This document shows positions 22,376 through 33,600 of a stretch of 64,000 bases of DNA, piece by piece; the stretch's first letter is position 1; each line of letters begins with the position of its first letter. Position numbers and translations under genes: made by a program. This DNA is from Desmodus rotundus (lineage: Eukaryota; Chordata; Mammalia; Chiroptera; Phyllostomidae), in assembly GCF_022682495.2 (NCBI RefSeq), contig NC_071397.1, positions 13,793,082 to 13,857,081 on the forward strand, in the 5' to 3' direction. Under the pieces are notes generated by a model, which was not told the DNA's origin, did no database searches, and saw only the letters and a list, made by a program, of their open reading frames with translations.

Positions 22376-22924
22376 TGTTGAGGGGAAACAGGGTTTGCTG
22401 CCTCAAAATATGCTTTTCGGGATATTGATTATTTCAAGAAGTGAAAGACTGAAGGAAAACCTTTGACCTTCCACCCAACTGCCTAAAAGGAATTCAGACA
22501 GATGACCTGCTCGAGAGGAGGGTGCTAACGCCATAGATAGCTCTAGTACAGTAGGAACCAGTGTGTGGTAGAAAGGAACCTAGTAAGGCCCCTTTAACCA
22601 AAGTCCTCTCTGTGTCCCGTTGTTAAAGATGTCCTAAAAAACATTTGTTTACCAAATACCTGCTTTCCACCTTCATGGGAATTGTCTTCCTGCCCCTAGA
22701 AGTCCCAACCCTCTACACCCCCTCTTCTCCTTAGCTCGAGATGGCACATAAGCCTTAACGGCCGGACCTGTCCTCAGGTCTCCCATTCTTGTGGAACCCC
22801 TGTTTGTACCTATAGAGTGAACTTGGTCACCTTCTGCTGACAATCTCTCTCATGTTATTCTGATTATCACACCAGCCAGAAGGACTCAGGAAGGTAGAGG
22901 GGAATTTGTTTTTCCTCCCTCACA
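22376..22924 (+). mobile_element. Probable solo LTR, ERV1-like, sense
   Basis: The 549-bp block starts TGTTGAGGGG and ends CCCTCACA. Its 3' portion, 'cacaccagccagaaggact' followed by a purine-rich stretch and T-rich run, parallels the 3' portion of the LTR at 36356-36896 ('gatcagccagaagaacct'). This suggests related families. No clear short target duplication was found ('caag' against 'atgt'). No retroviral genes flank it. The polarity is inferred from the U5-like end. Confidence 0.55.
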
Positions 22925-23639
22925 ATGTCTTTTTCTGGACACTACGGTTTAGTTTTGCCCATTTTCGTATTTGACATGTCTTTGAAGTCTCTGTTGATGT
23001 GCAGGTTACCCCTCCATCCCTTTTCTTTCTAACATAGTTTATCTGTTGAAACACAGGACTTTTGAACCTGTGATGCTTCCCATAGTCTACATGTCTTTGA
23101 TCATACAGCATGGTGCCGGTTACCACGTTCCTCTTGTGGGGGAGGCGAGGAAACGTAATTTCTCCTCTACCCTTCTAAGGTGCTTGGTTATGACATCCCT
23201 GTAATAAGAAGACAGATTAATAGGAGGAACCCCCCCCCCCAGAAGTTGAGTAGCATGTACACCTCATGTATACATGGGATATTCCCAGGAAAGCCAAGTA
23301 ACTCACCCCACATGGCCCAAGCCGCCCTTTAAATAGTGCCTCCAGCTAAAAACAAACACCAAAATTTGGGGGTGTGGGAAGCCATTTCTGAGAGGCTTTC
23401 AGGCAAAGCAGAGTGGAGGAGGGTATGGTTGTTATGCAGATTCAGGTGTTGCCTTCTCCATCAGTAAGAGATTTTAGAGATTTAGTCCCCCCTCCTCCTG
23501 GCGTAGGAAGGGAGATGCCCTTTACATAATGGATATTTCTCTTATAAATGTGAATGTCTCTTAATAGGGTAACTACTTCTTAGTTTTCAGAGCTTCTCTG
23601 TCTGTTGTTTCTTAAAAATAATTAGACTAAAATAATTTT
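22925..23639. other. Unassigned stretch
   Basis: No gene or repeat family was recognised. A run of 11 C lies at 23230-23240. The open frame at 22920-23126 shows no known motif. Confidence 0.4.
23230..23240. repeat. Poly-C run
   Basis: Eleven consecutive C are seen directly. Confidence 0.85.
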
Positions 23640-24335
23640 TATGCCAGCAAAGCATATTTTGGGGTAGCACACTCTGTTCTCCCTCGCTCTGCTTGCTACA
23701 ATGTGCCGTCTACAAACTGGCAATGGTGATTTGCTGTTAATCTTTGGCAGTCTTTGGCATTCTTTGGCTTGCAGGCGCATCATCCCAGTCCTTATTTTCT
23801 TCTTCACATGGTTTTCTCCTTCTGTGTCCAAATTTTCTCTTTTTAAACGGAAACAGCCATATTGTGTCAGGACCCACCCTAAGGGGCTCATACACAGGTA
23901 CTGTTAGGTCCAGCAAGGAATGAGCAGCCAGAGGGGAAATGAAGGCAGGGCCCTCGCTATTACAATCTAACAAGAACTTAACACAGGAGGCCAGAAGCAA
24001 AAGGAAAACATGTCTCACCAATTAACTCAGCAGTCCTGAGATTAGCTGAGTACCCACTTGTAGTCTTGGCTTAAGTGTATAGAACAAACTTGTTAACTTA
24101 TTAATTAACTTACTGACAAATTTCCTAACAACTTTATTTCCTCCGTATGAGGGACATTTAGACTGGGTGGGTCTCTTGCTTGAATTCATATCTTGCAAGC
24201 AAGGTGAGAACTGAGGCTGGGGGTCTCTTGACTTGGGTTTCTCTCTCCCCGCCCATAACAACATTAGGGTTAGGACTTCAATATATTTTTTGGGGGGGAA
24301 CACAATTCCATCTTTAACAGTAGGTAAATGACTGA
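23640..24335 (-). mobile_element. MaLR LTR (MLT1-like), antisense, split by another LTR
   Basis: 23740-23901 follows the remembered antisense MLT1 order: 'tctttggcattctttggctt', 'catcccagtcc', 'cttcacatggttttctcctt', then 'cagccatattgtgtcaggac' and 'cccaccctaaggggctca'. It resumes at 24261 with 'ttagggttaggacttcaata' and 'gggggggaacacaattcca'. The 359-bp interruption at 23902-24260 has LTR-like ends. MaLR LTRs are ancient non-autonomous ERVL relatives, and this copy is non-coding. Confidence 0.7.
23902..24260. mobile_element. Putative LTR nested inside the MLT1-like LTR
   Basis: The insert begins TGTTAGGTCC and ends CGCCCATAACA, giving a TGTTA/TAACA inverted pair, exactly where the MLT1-like sequence is broken. 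An AATAAAG lies on the minus strand at about 24138-24132, favouring minus orientation. A clear target duplication is not visible, so the LTR identity rests on the termini and on the interruption. Confidence 0.45.
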
Positions 24336-24639
24336 CCATGTGAATCTCGAAGCTTACTGTGATAGTTTCCAAGTTATTTTTCAGGGACTAGCCAAGAGGG
24401 CAGGGCATGCTGCATTTTATAGCTCCTGTGCTTGCACCGAGGACTCCTAGGAGTACAGAAACTGAGGATCTGGAGAGAAAACCAGTTTGTGACAGTTTGA
24501 CAGATGTCTTTTTTCTTGATTTTCTAATCAGATACCCCATCCTAGATAATGGTCTTATAAAATATTTAAAAATAATCAAGGTCAAGTCAGGTCAGAATTT
24601 TAATGGGGTTTCCCTAGGGTAAACACAAGCATGCTAAAA
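24336..24639. other. Unassigned stretch
   Basis: Overlapping open frames on both strands at 24388-24622 have no recognised motif. No repeat was identified. Confidence 0.35.
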
Positions 24640-24830
24640 TCTTCAGGTAGAAACAGAGACAGATTCATAGATAGAGAGCAGAATGACAGCTAAGTGGGGG
24701 TGAGTAGTTAGGGGGTGGAGGATTAAGAAAAATCCTACATGGACAGTAGTGTGGTGATTGCCAGTGGGGAGGGGCTGTAAGGGGACTAAATGGTAATGGA
24801 GAGATACAAACAAATTAAAAAAATAAAATT
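24640..24830 (+). mobile_element. Old L1 (L1MA-type) 3' UTR fragment, sense
   Basis: 'gtgtggtgattgccagtgg' and the following G-rich text resemble the 3' untranslated region of L1MA elements, as in the 11655-12200 copy. The fragment is short and decayed. Confidence 0.55.
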
Positions 24831-25282
24831 CATATGGACATTTGCCTCGATCAGAAGCTGTTCAATTCTAAGATGTTCACTTATATTTTAAGAAAAACTT
24901 ACCATCTTCCTACCATTTTACATTAAGATAGAAAAAAAATCCTTTTGTTGAATTTCAGCAAAAAACTCACTCTTTGATGATTCTCGGATTTTCTTTGGTA
25001 TGCCATTTCCATATTTTTAAGCTAAAACAACTATAATAAATCTGTATAGTTCTCTCATTTCAGAGGTTGTTAACAGCAATATTGCACTCTTCTCCCTTTG
25101 CTCTATCCACCATACCCTGCAAGAAATGTTTAAACTTGCCTGGAAGTGTTGCCAGGCAAAAATAGACTTCCGGGAAAAATCCTTCCAATCTGAGTATTGG
25201 TAATTGGCTCAGGCCTTTTAAAAAGGTTCCTCCTGTTGAGGGACAAATTTGAATAGAAATCATTAGAATGCAGAGGGAACAA
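24831..25282. other. Single-copy non-coding stretch
   Basis: No gene or repeat was recognised. The open frame at 25060-25263 has no known motif. Confidence 0.35.
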
Positions 25283-25295
25283 AAATTATTGTTTT

Positions 25296-25617
25296 TATTT
25301 TTAATTTTTATTAGGTGTCATTGACATATAACATTCTATTAGTTTCAGGTGTATAACATAATGATTCAGTATGTGTATATGTACTGATTACCACAGTAGG
25401 TCTAGTTAACTTTTGTCACCATAGATAGTTACAATTTTTTCATTGTGCTAAGAACCTTTAAGACCTGCTGTCTTAGCAAGTTTTAGAACAAACAATGCAG
25501 TGTTGTTAACTCTAGTCACCATGCTGTATATTACATCTCCATGGCTATTTTGTAGCTACAAGTTTGTACCTTTTCACCCCCTTCACCTCCTTCACCCACC
25601 CCACCCCTATTCCCCAG
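25296..25617 (-). mobile_element. L1 (L1MA/L1MB-type) 3' end, antisense, with target duplication
   Basis: The antisense L1 3' untranslated text includes 'ttagtttcaggtgtataaca', 'taggtctagttaacttttgt' and 'ttgtagctacaagtttgtac', and ends in a C-rich segment. A perfect 13-bp duplication 'aaattattgtttt' flanks it at 25283-25295 and 25618-25630. The insertion is strongly 5'-truncated and non-coding. Confidence 0.85.
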
Positions 25618-25630
25618 AAATTATTGTTTT

Positions 25631-26384
25631 AAAGTCTACTGTATTGTTTTAAAGATCACAAAATCTAAAAAATATTGCATTTTTCAGGTTCTTAATCTTG
25701 GTTATCTGGAAAAATCCATTATGTTTGATTTGTTTGAGCTTAGTAATTTCTAATTAATTTCTGAACTCTTCTTCTATGAATGTATGTCTAGTGAAAATTT
25801 CTCTTTTCCTGATTGAACATTATTTTTTCCCCTACTGTGTTTCTATGGTCCTGACTATTGTGACCAGTCCTTCTCTACAGGAGAATATTTACCTGTGGAA
25901 ATTCCTTCTACGCATTATTGATTAGGACCAATGCTGAGACACCTGAGACACAGCATGAACGACAGTTTCAGCATTATTCTTACACTTCTTCTGGTCTTAA
26001 TCCATGAAATGAGGCTTGGCATTATATCAAATTACTGGGGACTGCCACATGTCATTGACATAGTCCCTGTAATGTCAGAGGAACACGGGTTTGGGAGAGA
26101 TCTCTAGAGTTAACCTAAGTTATCTTTTACTACTATGATATTCCTTGACTCTCTTCAGAGAGGGCACTTAAATCTGGTTCTTTAAATTTGTCTTGTTTGA
26201 TTATTTTAGAATCACTTTTTCCTAATTTGTTTTAACAATTCATAACCCAGTTGGTAAGTTATCACTTACTTCTAATCAAGTCCTTGCCGATGTAGAAGAC
26301 ATTCATGTTCTATTAATAACTTTAGTAGTACATTTGTATTACACTCATTAGAAGATATTAGGTTGCTGAAATATTCTGTTGCAG
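25631..26384. other. Single-copy non-coding stretch
   Basis: AT-rich; nothing was recognised. Confidence 0.35.
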
Positions 26385-26700
26385 TTACTCCTGTTGCATA
26401 ACAAAGTAACCTCAAATTAGCACCTAAGACAGACATTTTCAGCAGGCGCATAGATTCTGAGGCAGCGAGAATCAGACAGAGCAAACCAAGGACAACTTGT
26501 TTCTGCTCCACAATGACTGGGCTCTCCATGTGGATGACTTCAAGGTGGGGGTTAATTGGCAGCCGGAGAATGAAATCACCAGAAGGCTCATTCACTCACG
26601 TGGATTGTCCCTGGGCTAGGATGACTCCAAGGCTAGTAACACTGACGGAAACATCTACCTACACAGTCTCTCTCCAGGAGTTTTTGACTCACCAGCCCAG
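26385..26700. mobile_element. Ancient LTR-like repeat (MLT-type?)
   Basis: The start 'ctgttgcataacaaagtaac' and the later 'cagacagagcaaacc', 'ccatgtggatgacttcaagg' and 'gattgtccctgggct' resemble an old mammalian interspersed repeat that begins TGTTGCATAACAAA. I believe it is of the MaLR/MLT type, but the family name is uncertain. The open frames at 26272-26908 over it are not genes. Confidence 0.4.
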
Positions 26701-26887
26701 ACTGGATGTTTTTAGCAGAGTATGTTCAGTTGACTATAAAGTGGGTAAAAGTTATATTAGAAGCAGATTACAAAAGAACTTTTACCTAAGAATTCAGAAT
26801 GTTAAAATTAAACTATGTAATTCCTGGATAGTATATAGTTATCTTTATAGAAGAAAAAAACAAAAAGTTTCAAAAGATGTCAGTTAT

Positions 26888-27098
26888 ATTTTTAAAAGAT
26901 TTTATTGATTTATGTTTAGAGTGGGGAAGAGAGGAAGAAAGAGAGGGAGAGAAACATCAGTGTGTGGTTGCCTCTCGTGTGCTCCTTACTGGGGACTTAG
27001 CCCACACCCCAGGCATGTGCCCTAGAGTGGAAATAGAACCGGCAACCCTTTGGTTTTCAGGCCTGCACTCACTCTACTGAGCCACACCAGCCAGGGAG
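26888..27098 (-). mobile_element. Ves-type SINE, antisense, with target duplication
   Basis: It starts with the antisense A-rich tail and 'agattttattgatttatg', then a GA-rich segment, 'ggcatgtgccctagagtgga', and ends 'ctgagccacaccagccaggg', the complement of the tRNA-like head. Flanks are 'agatgtcagttat' (26875-26887) and 'agatgtcaattat' (27099-27111), 12 of 13 identical. This is a complete SINE insertion. Confidence 0.93.
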
Positions 27099-27111
27099 AG
27101 ATGTCAATTAT

Positions 27112-28684
27112 TAATCATATTTTGATTTGTGGATACATTTTGAAAATCTCCCTGGATATTGCTCTTTTGATTTCTATAATCAGAAAGGGTGTCCTGTAGT
27201 TAACTTATCACCTCGTAAAATCTTGCTAAAGCTTTTCTTTTTGTAGCTGAAGTCACAGGTAGCCTTCTCTGAAACACAGCTCTTCTTAATATTTGTTAGA
27301 ATATTTTTCAAAATTTTATTTTTATTTTGAATGTTGCTTCAAACACCAGTGTGGGGAATAAAAAGGAAGATCCAAGTGATTTATCAGGGAGGTCTGTTCT
27401 AAAAGTCACAGCTCTAGGAAACACAAAATATGAGATGACTCTGCTTTATGGTGGCCAGGCAGTTGACATTTTCTTTATTGCCTCACTCTGAGACACCTCC
27501 CATCCTTAGAAATACTGTACGTGACTAATGAAGTCTGCCCAGCTCCTCTGCAGATGCCATAGAACGTCCAACATTTACTGTACCAGAGGCTTCGCTGTGC
27601 CCTGGGCTGTGCACTGACTGGTCTGGTACTGTGTGTGCAAAAATTATTTAAAGCTGATGAAAACTTAAAAAAAAAAAAAGCCCTCTAAGAGCAATGGTTT
27701 AGGTTAAAGAATTAAGTAAAGAATTAAGTTAAGACACTATCTACGAATTCTGCATTTGGCTCTGTTCTAACATATTGTGATGTTGCTCTTAGGTTGATTC
27801 AATTTATGTACTCTATTATTTTTTCAAATAGGAAAAGTAACAATGAGTAAATTATAGATTAATGAAAATTCCCAAAGAGGAAAAAAAAATAAAGAGATTT
27901 TTCCTAAGATAAGAACTTCTCTTAAATTAAAAAAAATGCAATAGGTAATTGTTTGTGTATATTAAATATTCAGTGGTTGATCAGAAAATACGGTCTTGAA
28001 CATTTTCAGCACCTGCTGCTTTGTTAGATTTTCAAACACGCTTAGTCTGTAAACTTGCAATTATTAATCAGAGGAGCGATCTTCTTTCAAAATGAACAGT
28101 GTCACAAATAAAAATGTTTTCACCTTTACTATCTTTTGTAAATTTACTTCTTGATTTACTACATTTATTAAAATGACTCATACATTTTCTCATTTTAGTC
28201 TCAGCCGCCAGGGAAGGGATGATATTACTTACTTTACGTAAGGAAAAGTACTGTCAATAACTTGTACAAAATGACACTGTGTAATGTCTAGAAAGCATAC
28301 TTTTTGTTCTGTGTTCATTCACGCTCCCCATGTTGATAAGGTGATAGCCAGCACCTGAGCCTCACAAAGAATAACAGCTCACCATGGTTCCAGTGAACCA
28401 TCTCACGTTCCTCAAACTTCTTCAACTCTTATCACTCACACTCAAGTCTTCATAGGAAGCTCCCCAGCAGGTAAATGTTAACAAAGATACTAACACTGAC
28501 TGTTGCTCTGTTGAAATTAGACCCCATAAGTGCACTGAGGATTACAGATATATGTGTGTGTATATATATGGATATATTTATATTCTGACATACCCAGGTA
28601 AGTGGTACAGCCAGTTCAACTATATGTGAAATAATATTATTTAGGTATTTAACAAAATATTTCAGGAACAAAAGCCTTTGAGCT
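27112..28684. other. Single-copy, AT-rich non-coding stretch
   Basis: No gene or repeat family was recognised. A 13-A run lies near 27668 and a TG/TA dinucleotide stretch at about 28553-28570. Confidence 0.4.
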
Positions 28685-28855
28685 AGTGTCAACCACCGGC
28701 ATCCAAATCCTCAGGTTAATTTAAAATGCATATTCCCAGACATCATCCGAGACTGGCCAAATCAGAATCTCTGTGGGTAAGATCTTAAAATTTGTTTCTT
28801 AACAAACACTGCAGGCATTTTTATGTGGTTTAAAGTTTGAGAAACACTATTATGC
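28685..28855 (+). mobile_element. MER5A-like hAT MITE
   Basis: The series 'ggttaatttaaaatgcatat', 'ggccaaatcagaatctctg', 'ttcttaacaaacactgcagg' and the terminal 'aaagtttgagaaacactatt' follows MER5A order. The end is the complement of CAGTG...TCTCAAAC. The element is decayed and non-coding; the left terminus is poorly preserved. Confidence 0.7.
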
Positions 28856-29437
28856 ATGATAAGGACAATAGAATGAGTCTCTGAGAGACACAATGAAATT
28901 ACAAATATCATTTACCTTTCTTGCTCTTCTTGCTGGGAATTGGTAGAATAGCCAAAGGCTAGTAGCACCAAGAAGCAAGATGTACAAATTCACAAACAAA
29001 TGTCTCTTGCTGTGAAGTTGATTTTAATTTTAGGTTCACGGTCCTTTTTTAATCTGCCACCATGAGCTAAATTGTCAACATTTTAAAATAATTTTATTCC
29101 CACCCTGATAGCCAGAGAGTTTAAATCTAGAAATCTGAATAGACTTCCTTTAGACAACTTCCATTCCTACTTATAGAATTAATACATAGAACTGGGAACA
29201 AAACACCATATATGACAGGAAGATGTCTGTTCATTTATTAGATCTACATTAAACATCTAGTAGGTGTAGGTCTGTGGAACCATGCCGAGAAGGGATGTGC
29301 TATGGTAAAAAATGAGCTATGGATGTTTCTATTTGTAGAAATCCCATAAACATTTTGTTTGGGGGGGATGCAGTTTTACATGAAAATGTTCTTGTCTCAC
29401 ATTTCATTATCATAGCACAGCCATTTTCCACTGGTGT
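28856..29437. other. Single-copy non-coding stretch
   Basis: Nothing was recognised. Confidence 0.35.
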
Positions 29438-29450
29438 GCCACAAGAATTT

Positions 29451-29654
29451 TAATAAAAAGGCTTTTATTTATTTATTTTCAGAGGGGAAGGGAGGAAGAG
29501 AGGGAGAGAAATACCAGTCTGTGGATGCCTCTTGTGCACCTCCTACTGGGAACCTGGCCTGCAACCTAGGCATGCGCCCTGACTGGGAATTGAACCATCG
29601 ACCCCTTGCTTTGCATGCTGGCACTCAGTCCACTGAGCCACACCAGCCAGGGCT
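29451..29654 (-). mobile_element. Ves-type SINE, antisense, with target duplication
   Basis: It runs from a T-rich tail ('ggcttttatttatttatttt') through a GA-rich segment and 'cctgactgggaattgaacca' to 'ctgagccacaccagccaggg'. Flanks 'gccacaagaatttt' (29438-29451) and 'gccactagaatatt' (29655-29668) match at 12 of 14 positions. The 115-codon frame from 29434 reads across the SINE and is not a gene. Confidence 0.92.
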
Positions 29655-29668
29655 GCCACTAGAATATT

Positions 29669-30304
29669 TAAAACATTCAGTACCTGACTATTTAGTTAGG
29701 GGCACTGGCCTTATTTCCCTTAGATTGTCAAATATAAAAACGACAACAGCCAACACAACAATAGCCATCTGGTGTGAATGAATCACAATTATACGTATTT
29801 TTTTTGTCAGATTGGCAAGAAATATATTTTTTGCTGTGACACAGAATTTTAGTAGTTAGTGTCTATGTGCACTGACATGAAAAAGGCTGAAAATCCTGCC
29901 ACAGCACATGCCTTCTTAGCATGGCTCAGTCACTCCCGGAAGTAAAGCCTTCCTGGTTGAGGCATGAGTTATTTCTTCTTTCTTTCTTTTCTTTTTTAAG
30001 TGTAACTCCTCCTGGTCCCGGGTTTGAAAATGGTTAAACATTCTGCAGGACTAGGAGACCAAACACTTCCAAGTTAACTCAGGTACTTGTTTTTCAAGTG
30101 GTTAATTCTTCTTTTAAATTACATTTATGGGTTGACCTTGGTTAAGACATGAATTATCTTTTCTAATGTCTTACACATTTTAGTAGGTTCAGGTGAGGGC
30201 ATTAAAGAACCAGACTGTTGCTTCTAGGATTTGGTAGTCTCTGATGTGGGTTCAAGGGTTATTTCAGGATATCAGAAAAGGTGAAAGTATAATAAAGCAC
30301 CTAA
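29669..30304. other. Single-copy non-coding stretch
   Basis: Nothing was recognised apart from a short 'tttctttctttctttt' run near 29976. Confidence 0.35.
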
Positions 30305-30690
30305 AAATTTTTTATTGTTGTTCTATTATAGTTGTTCCAATTTCCCCCCTTTGCTCTCCCCTCCCCCCCCACGCCTCCCCCCCACTCTCACAGTCAATGT
30401 CCATGGGTCATTTATATTTGTTCTTTAACCAGGCCCTTCCCCTTCTCTCCTCCCTTGTCCCCCTCCCCTATGGTCCCTGTCAGTCTGTTCCTTGTTTCCA
30501 TGCCTCTGGTTCTATTCTAGTTGTTTGTTTGTTGTGTTGATTAGGTTCCACTTACAGGTGAGATCATATGGTATTTGTCTTTGGCTGCCTGGCTTATTTC
30601 AGTTAACATAATGCTCTCCAGTTCCATCCATGCTGTCGAGAAGGGTAGAAGCTCCTTCTTTCTCTCTACTACAGAGTATTCCATTGTATA
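30305..30690 (-). mobile_element. 5'-truncated L1, 3' end, antisense
   Basis: The antisense tail ('tttttattgttgttctatta') leads to the C-rich 3' untranslated region (30340-30500) and the end of ORF2 ('acataatgctctccagttcc', that is MELESIMLTEISQ on the minus strand). It breaks off at 'ttccattgtataaa'. Possible duplicated flanks are 'ataaagcac' (left) and 'ataaacagcac' (right), which are imperfect. No catalytic domain is present. Confidence 0.85.
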
Positions 30691-30699
30691 AACAGCACT

Positions 30700-33600
30700 T
30701 TTGTATGTTAGAGATAGATTCTCATCAAATTTCTCCTCATAAATTAATATTGCTGTCTCAAATTTTGTGATAATGCCTCCCCTCCATCCCTGTCCCCTCT
30801 TCCCTTTACATAGGCAAATATGCACTTAAAAGCTGGGTGTCTTTATTTTTATCTGACAACCAGAATCATGAGCCGATTATGTCATCGGCAGTAATAAACC
30901 TGGGAGAAAGGACCTGAAACACTAGCAGTGGCAATTTGCACCAATAGCTCATTTCTGTTTATATATTGTTTCCCCAGTAGCTAAGAACAAGAGAATACTT
31001 TAAATGAGATTAATGTATCAGAATGGTGAACCAAACTTTATGTTCGGTACCAGTATTTGGATATATTTGTGTTGCCAAGTAAGTAAAAACAGTGAAGTTG
31101 ACAAAAATTAGCTACATTTATTCACATTTTAATATGTTAATGTTAAAATAAGTTATTATTTTTTCAGTAGAAGTTATTTAGCATGTTCAGGCATGCTTTT
31201 CCAATTGATTGCTTTAATCTCATTGCAAACAGGCTCTGATAAAACTCATGTTTAATAGTTTTGAAAACACTACTAGACATCTCATAAATTAAGAACAGCT
31301 TCTGAAGGGATAAGGTAATACAATCAGTAGGTGAAATTAAAAAAAATACTTAAAAAAAGAAAAACATTAAAAGTATAAATACTATTAACATTATATGAAT
31401 TATCAGCAATAGGCCTTGAGTCCTGGGCTGGCTCACTTTCTAATTCACATATTCTGAGATAACTTCTTCTGTCAGATAGGCTCATAGAATAAAAATTAAT
31501 GTTATCAAAGTAAAATCATATTTACATGGAATGACAAAATTAATTAATTGGGCTTACTGATTTAATAAAAAGCCATACCTATCACAGAATATACCTTAAA
31601 ATTTTAATGAGATCCGGGTGAGTACAGCTAATTTCAGTGAACCCTTTAATGTTTACTCAGTTAAAATAAATATCAATGCAGGAAAAGGATGGGTTTTAAA
31701 ATAAATGGAACAGGTTTAATTCTTTATCCATATGGAAAATATGTACTCTTTACCATTTACCCAGCATCGTGTACAAAAATAAATTCCAAGAGCGTATGTG
31801 AAAATCTTCTAAATAACAGTATAGGAGAATATTGTCATGACTTTGTGAAAAGAAACTTTCTTAAATAGGCCACAGAAAGAATGAAGTATCTGAGAAAAGA
31901 TTCACAATTTTACCTATTAATAAGTACTGCTAATCAAAAGACATCATATATATATATACATACATATATATGTGCTGAAAAAACAGAAGTCACGTAGATA
32001 AAATATTTGAGGCATATAGTAACAAAAATGACTTGTTTTGTATTATTCTGGTGAAAATAGCTGCCAGTAAGAACCCTTCCCCACCCCCACACACCCCATC
32101 TCAGTTTTGTGTAGAAAATGAAGTTTCCCATTCATATAAAGTCCAATTAGGGATCAGGTAAGAATGGGGAAAGCTCTATTCCACACCATCCTTTAGGAAC
32201 ACAAATTGATTTATAACCTCTGGCATCTCGTACACTTTGCTTTTAAGGCCATCCTGGTCGTTAACACCCACTGATAGGTGAGGAAGAGAGAGAGCCTAGG
32301 GGACAGGCAGAAGCTTGTACAGATGGGGGATTTGGAAACGGTAAATATCACTGCAGCCCACATTCCAGTGGCCAGAACTCATTCCAGGGGCATTCCCCTG
32401 AAAAGCAGACTGAAAACTGGGGTCCAGTGTTCTGCCAGGAGAGAATGGAAATTATTTGTGATCAACTGTCTAATCTTATTCTCAGCCTACCTTTTTGGTC
32501 TAATTTATCTTCTCCCCAGACATCAAACATACCTTCTCCCAAAAGACTCTCCCCAATTCCTGTCTAGTTAGTACACCTGGATCGAGGGCCAATGTCTTCC
32601 AATGAACATACAGCTTTCTCTCTCAGACCTGGAGGTATTTGTTTGTGGTCTGAATCACTGTACATTATGAAGAAAGTAGCCCGTCCACCCCTCCTGTCAG
32701 TATCTGATATACAGGTAGTGCCAACATCTGAAGGGGACAGGTCCTTTCGCAGGCTGCACGCCTTTCCCTTCCTGTCCCACTCATGCTGTTTGGAGCATGT
32801 TAGTGGCTGTAACCAGTTTTTTAAGGCTCCAACAATGAAAAGCTTTTTGTAAAGTTCAGTTAAAGTCTTTTTTATAGTTCATGGTTTCTGGATTAATAAC
32901 ATTCCCTCAAATACTTTGACTTTTGATTTATTTCCTTCCAGATAGTCCCGTGTGCCATTATGAACAAAGTTCATCTCTGTGTAGGTTTCTTAAATCTCAT
33001 TTACTTCTTTATTTCCTCTCTGTCATGCCTTTCTCTCCCAAGGCTGTATATTATAAGCCATACTAACTAATAGGTGGGAAGTCCATATTCCTAATTTGAG
33101 TCTTGCCACAGAACTGAGTCTTAATGGATTTTTATCATTTATGACATTTCTCAGTCTTATTGATTACTGTCCGGAGCATAAAAGAAGTCAGCTTTCTTAA
33201 CACTCAAGGCCTTGGCTTTTATCTATGAGTAGCAACTCATGTGTAAATCATTTTTTTTCATTATTGGAAAACTTTCAAGACTGCTATCTGTCATATCTTT
33301 AAAAAAAGCAGAGAATGAAATAAAACAGCCTTAAATATACTTCCTTAATAAAGATCTTTTTCTTTATGGACTCAAGCTAAATTGATGTAAGAGCAATTCT
33401 GAGAATGATGGAGTGGGTGCCCTTAGATCAATCCGCAGTGGCTTCAATCTGAAGGGCAATCACGGAGCCACTAATGGCCGAGATCGATCGCATCTTGTGC
33501 TTTCCTGGGCCAGGTTTTGCCTTCTCTGTTATTCAGCAGTTTTGATATTATATATCTCTTTTAGATGACAGTTTTATCATAATTCAATTAGGAATCTGAC

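Noticed and set aside
29434..29781. 115-codon open frame
   Set aside because: It reads through the antisense SINE at 29451-29654 and its flanks.
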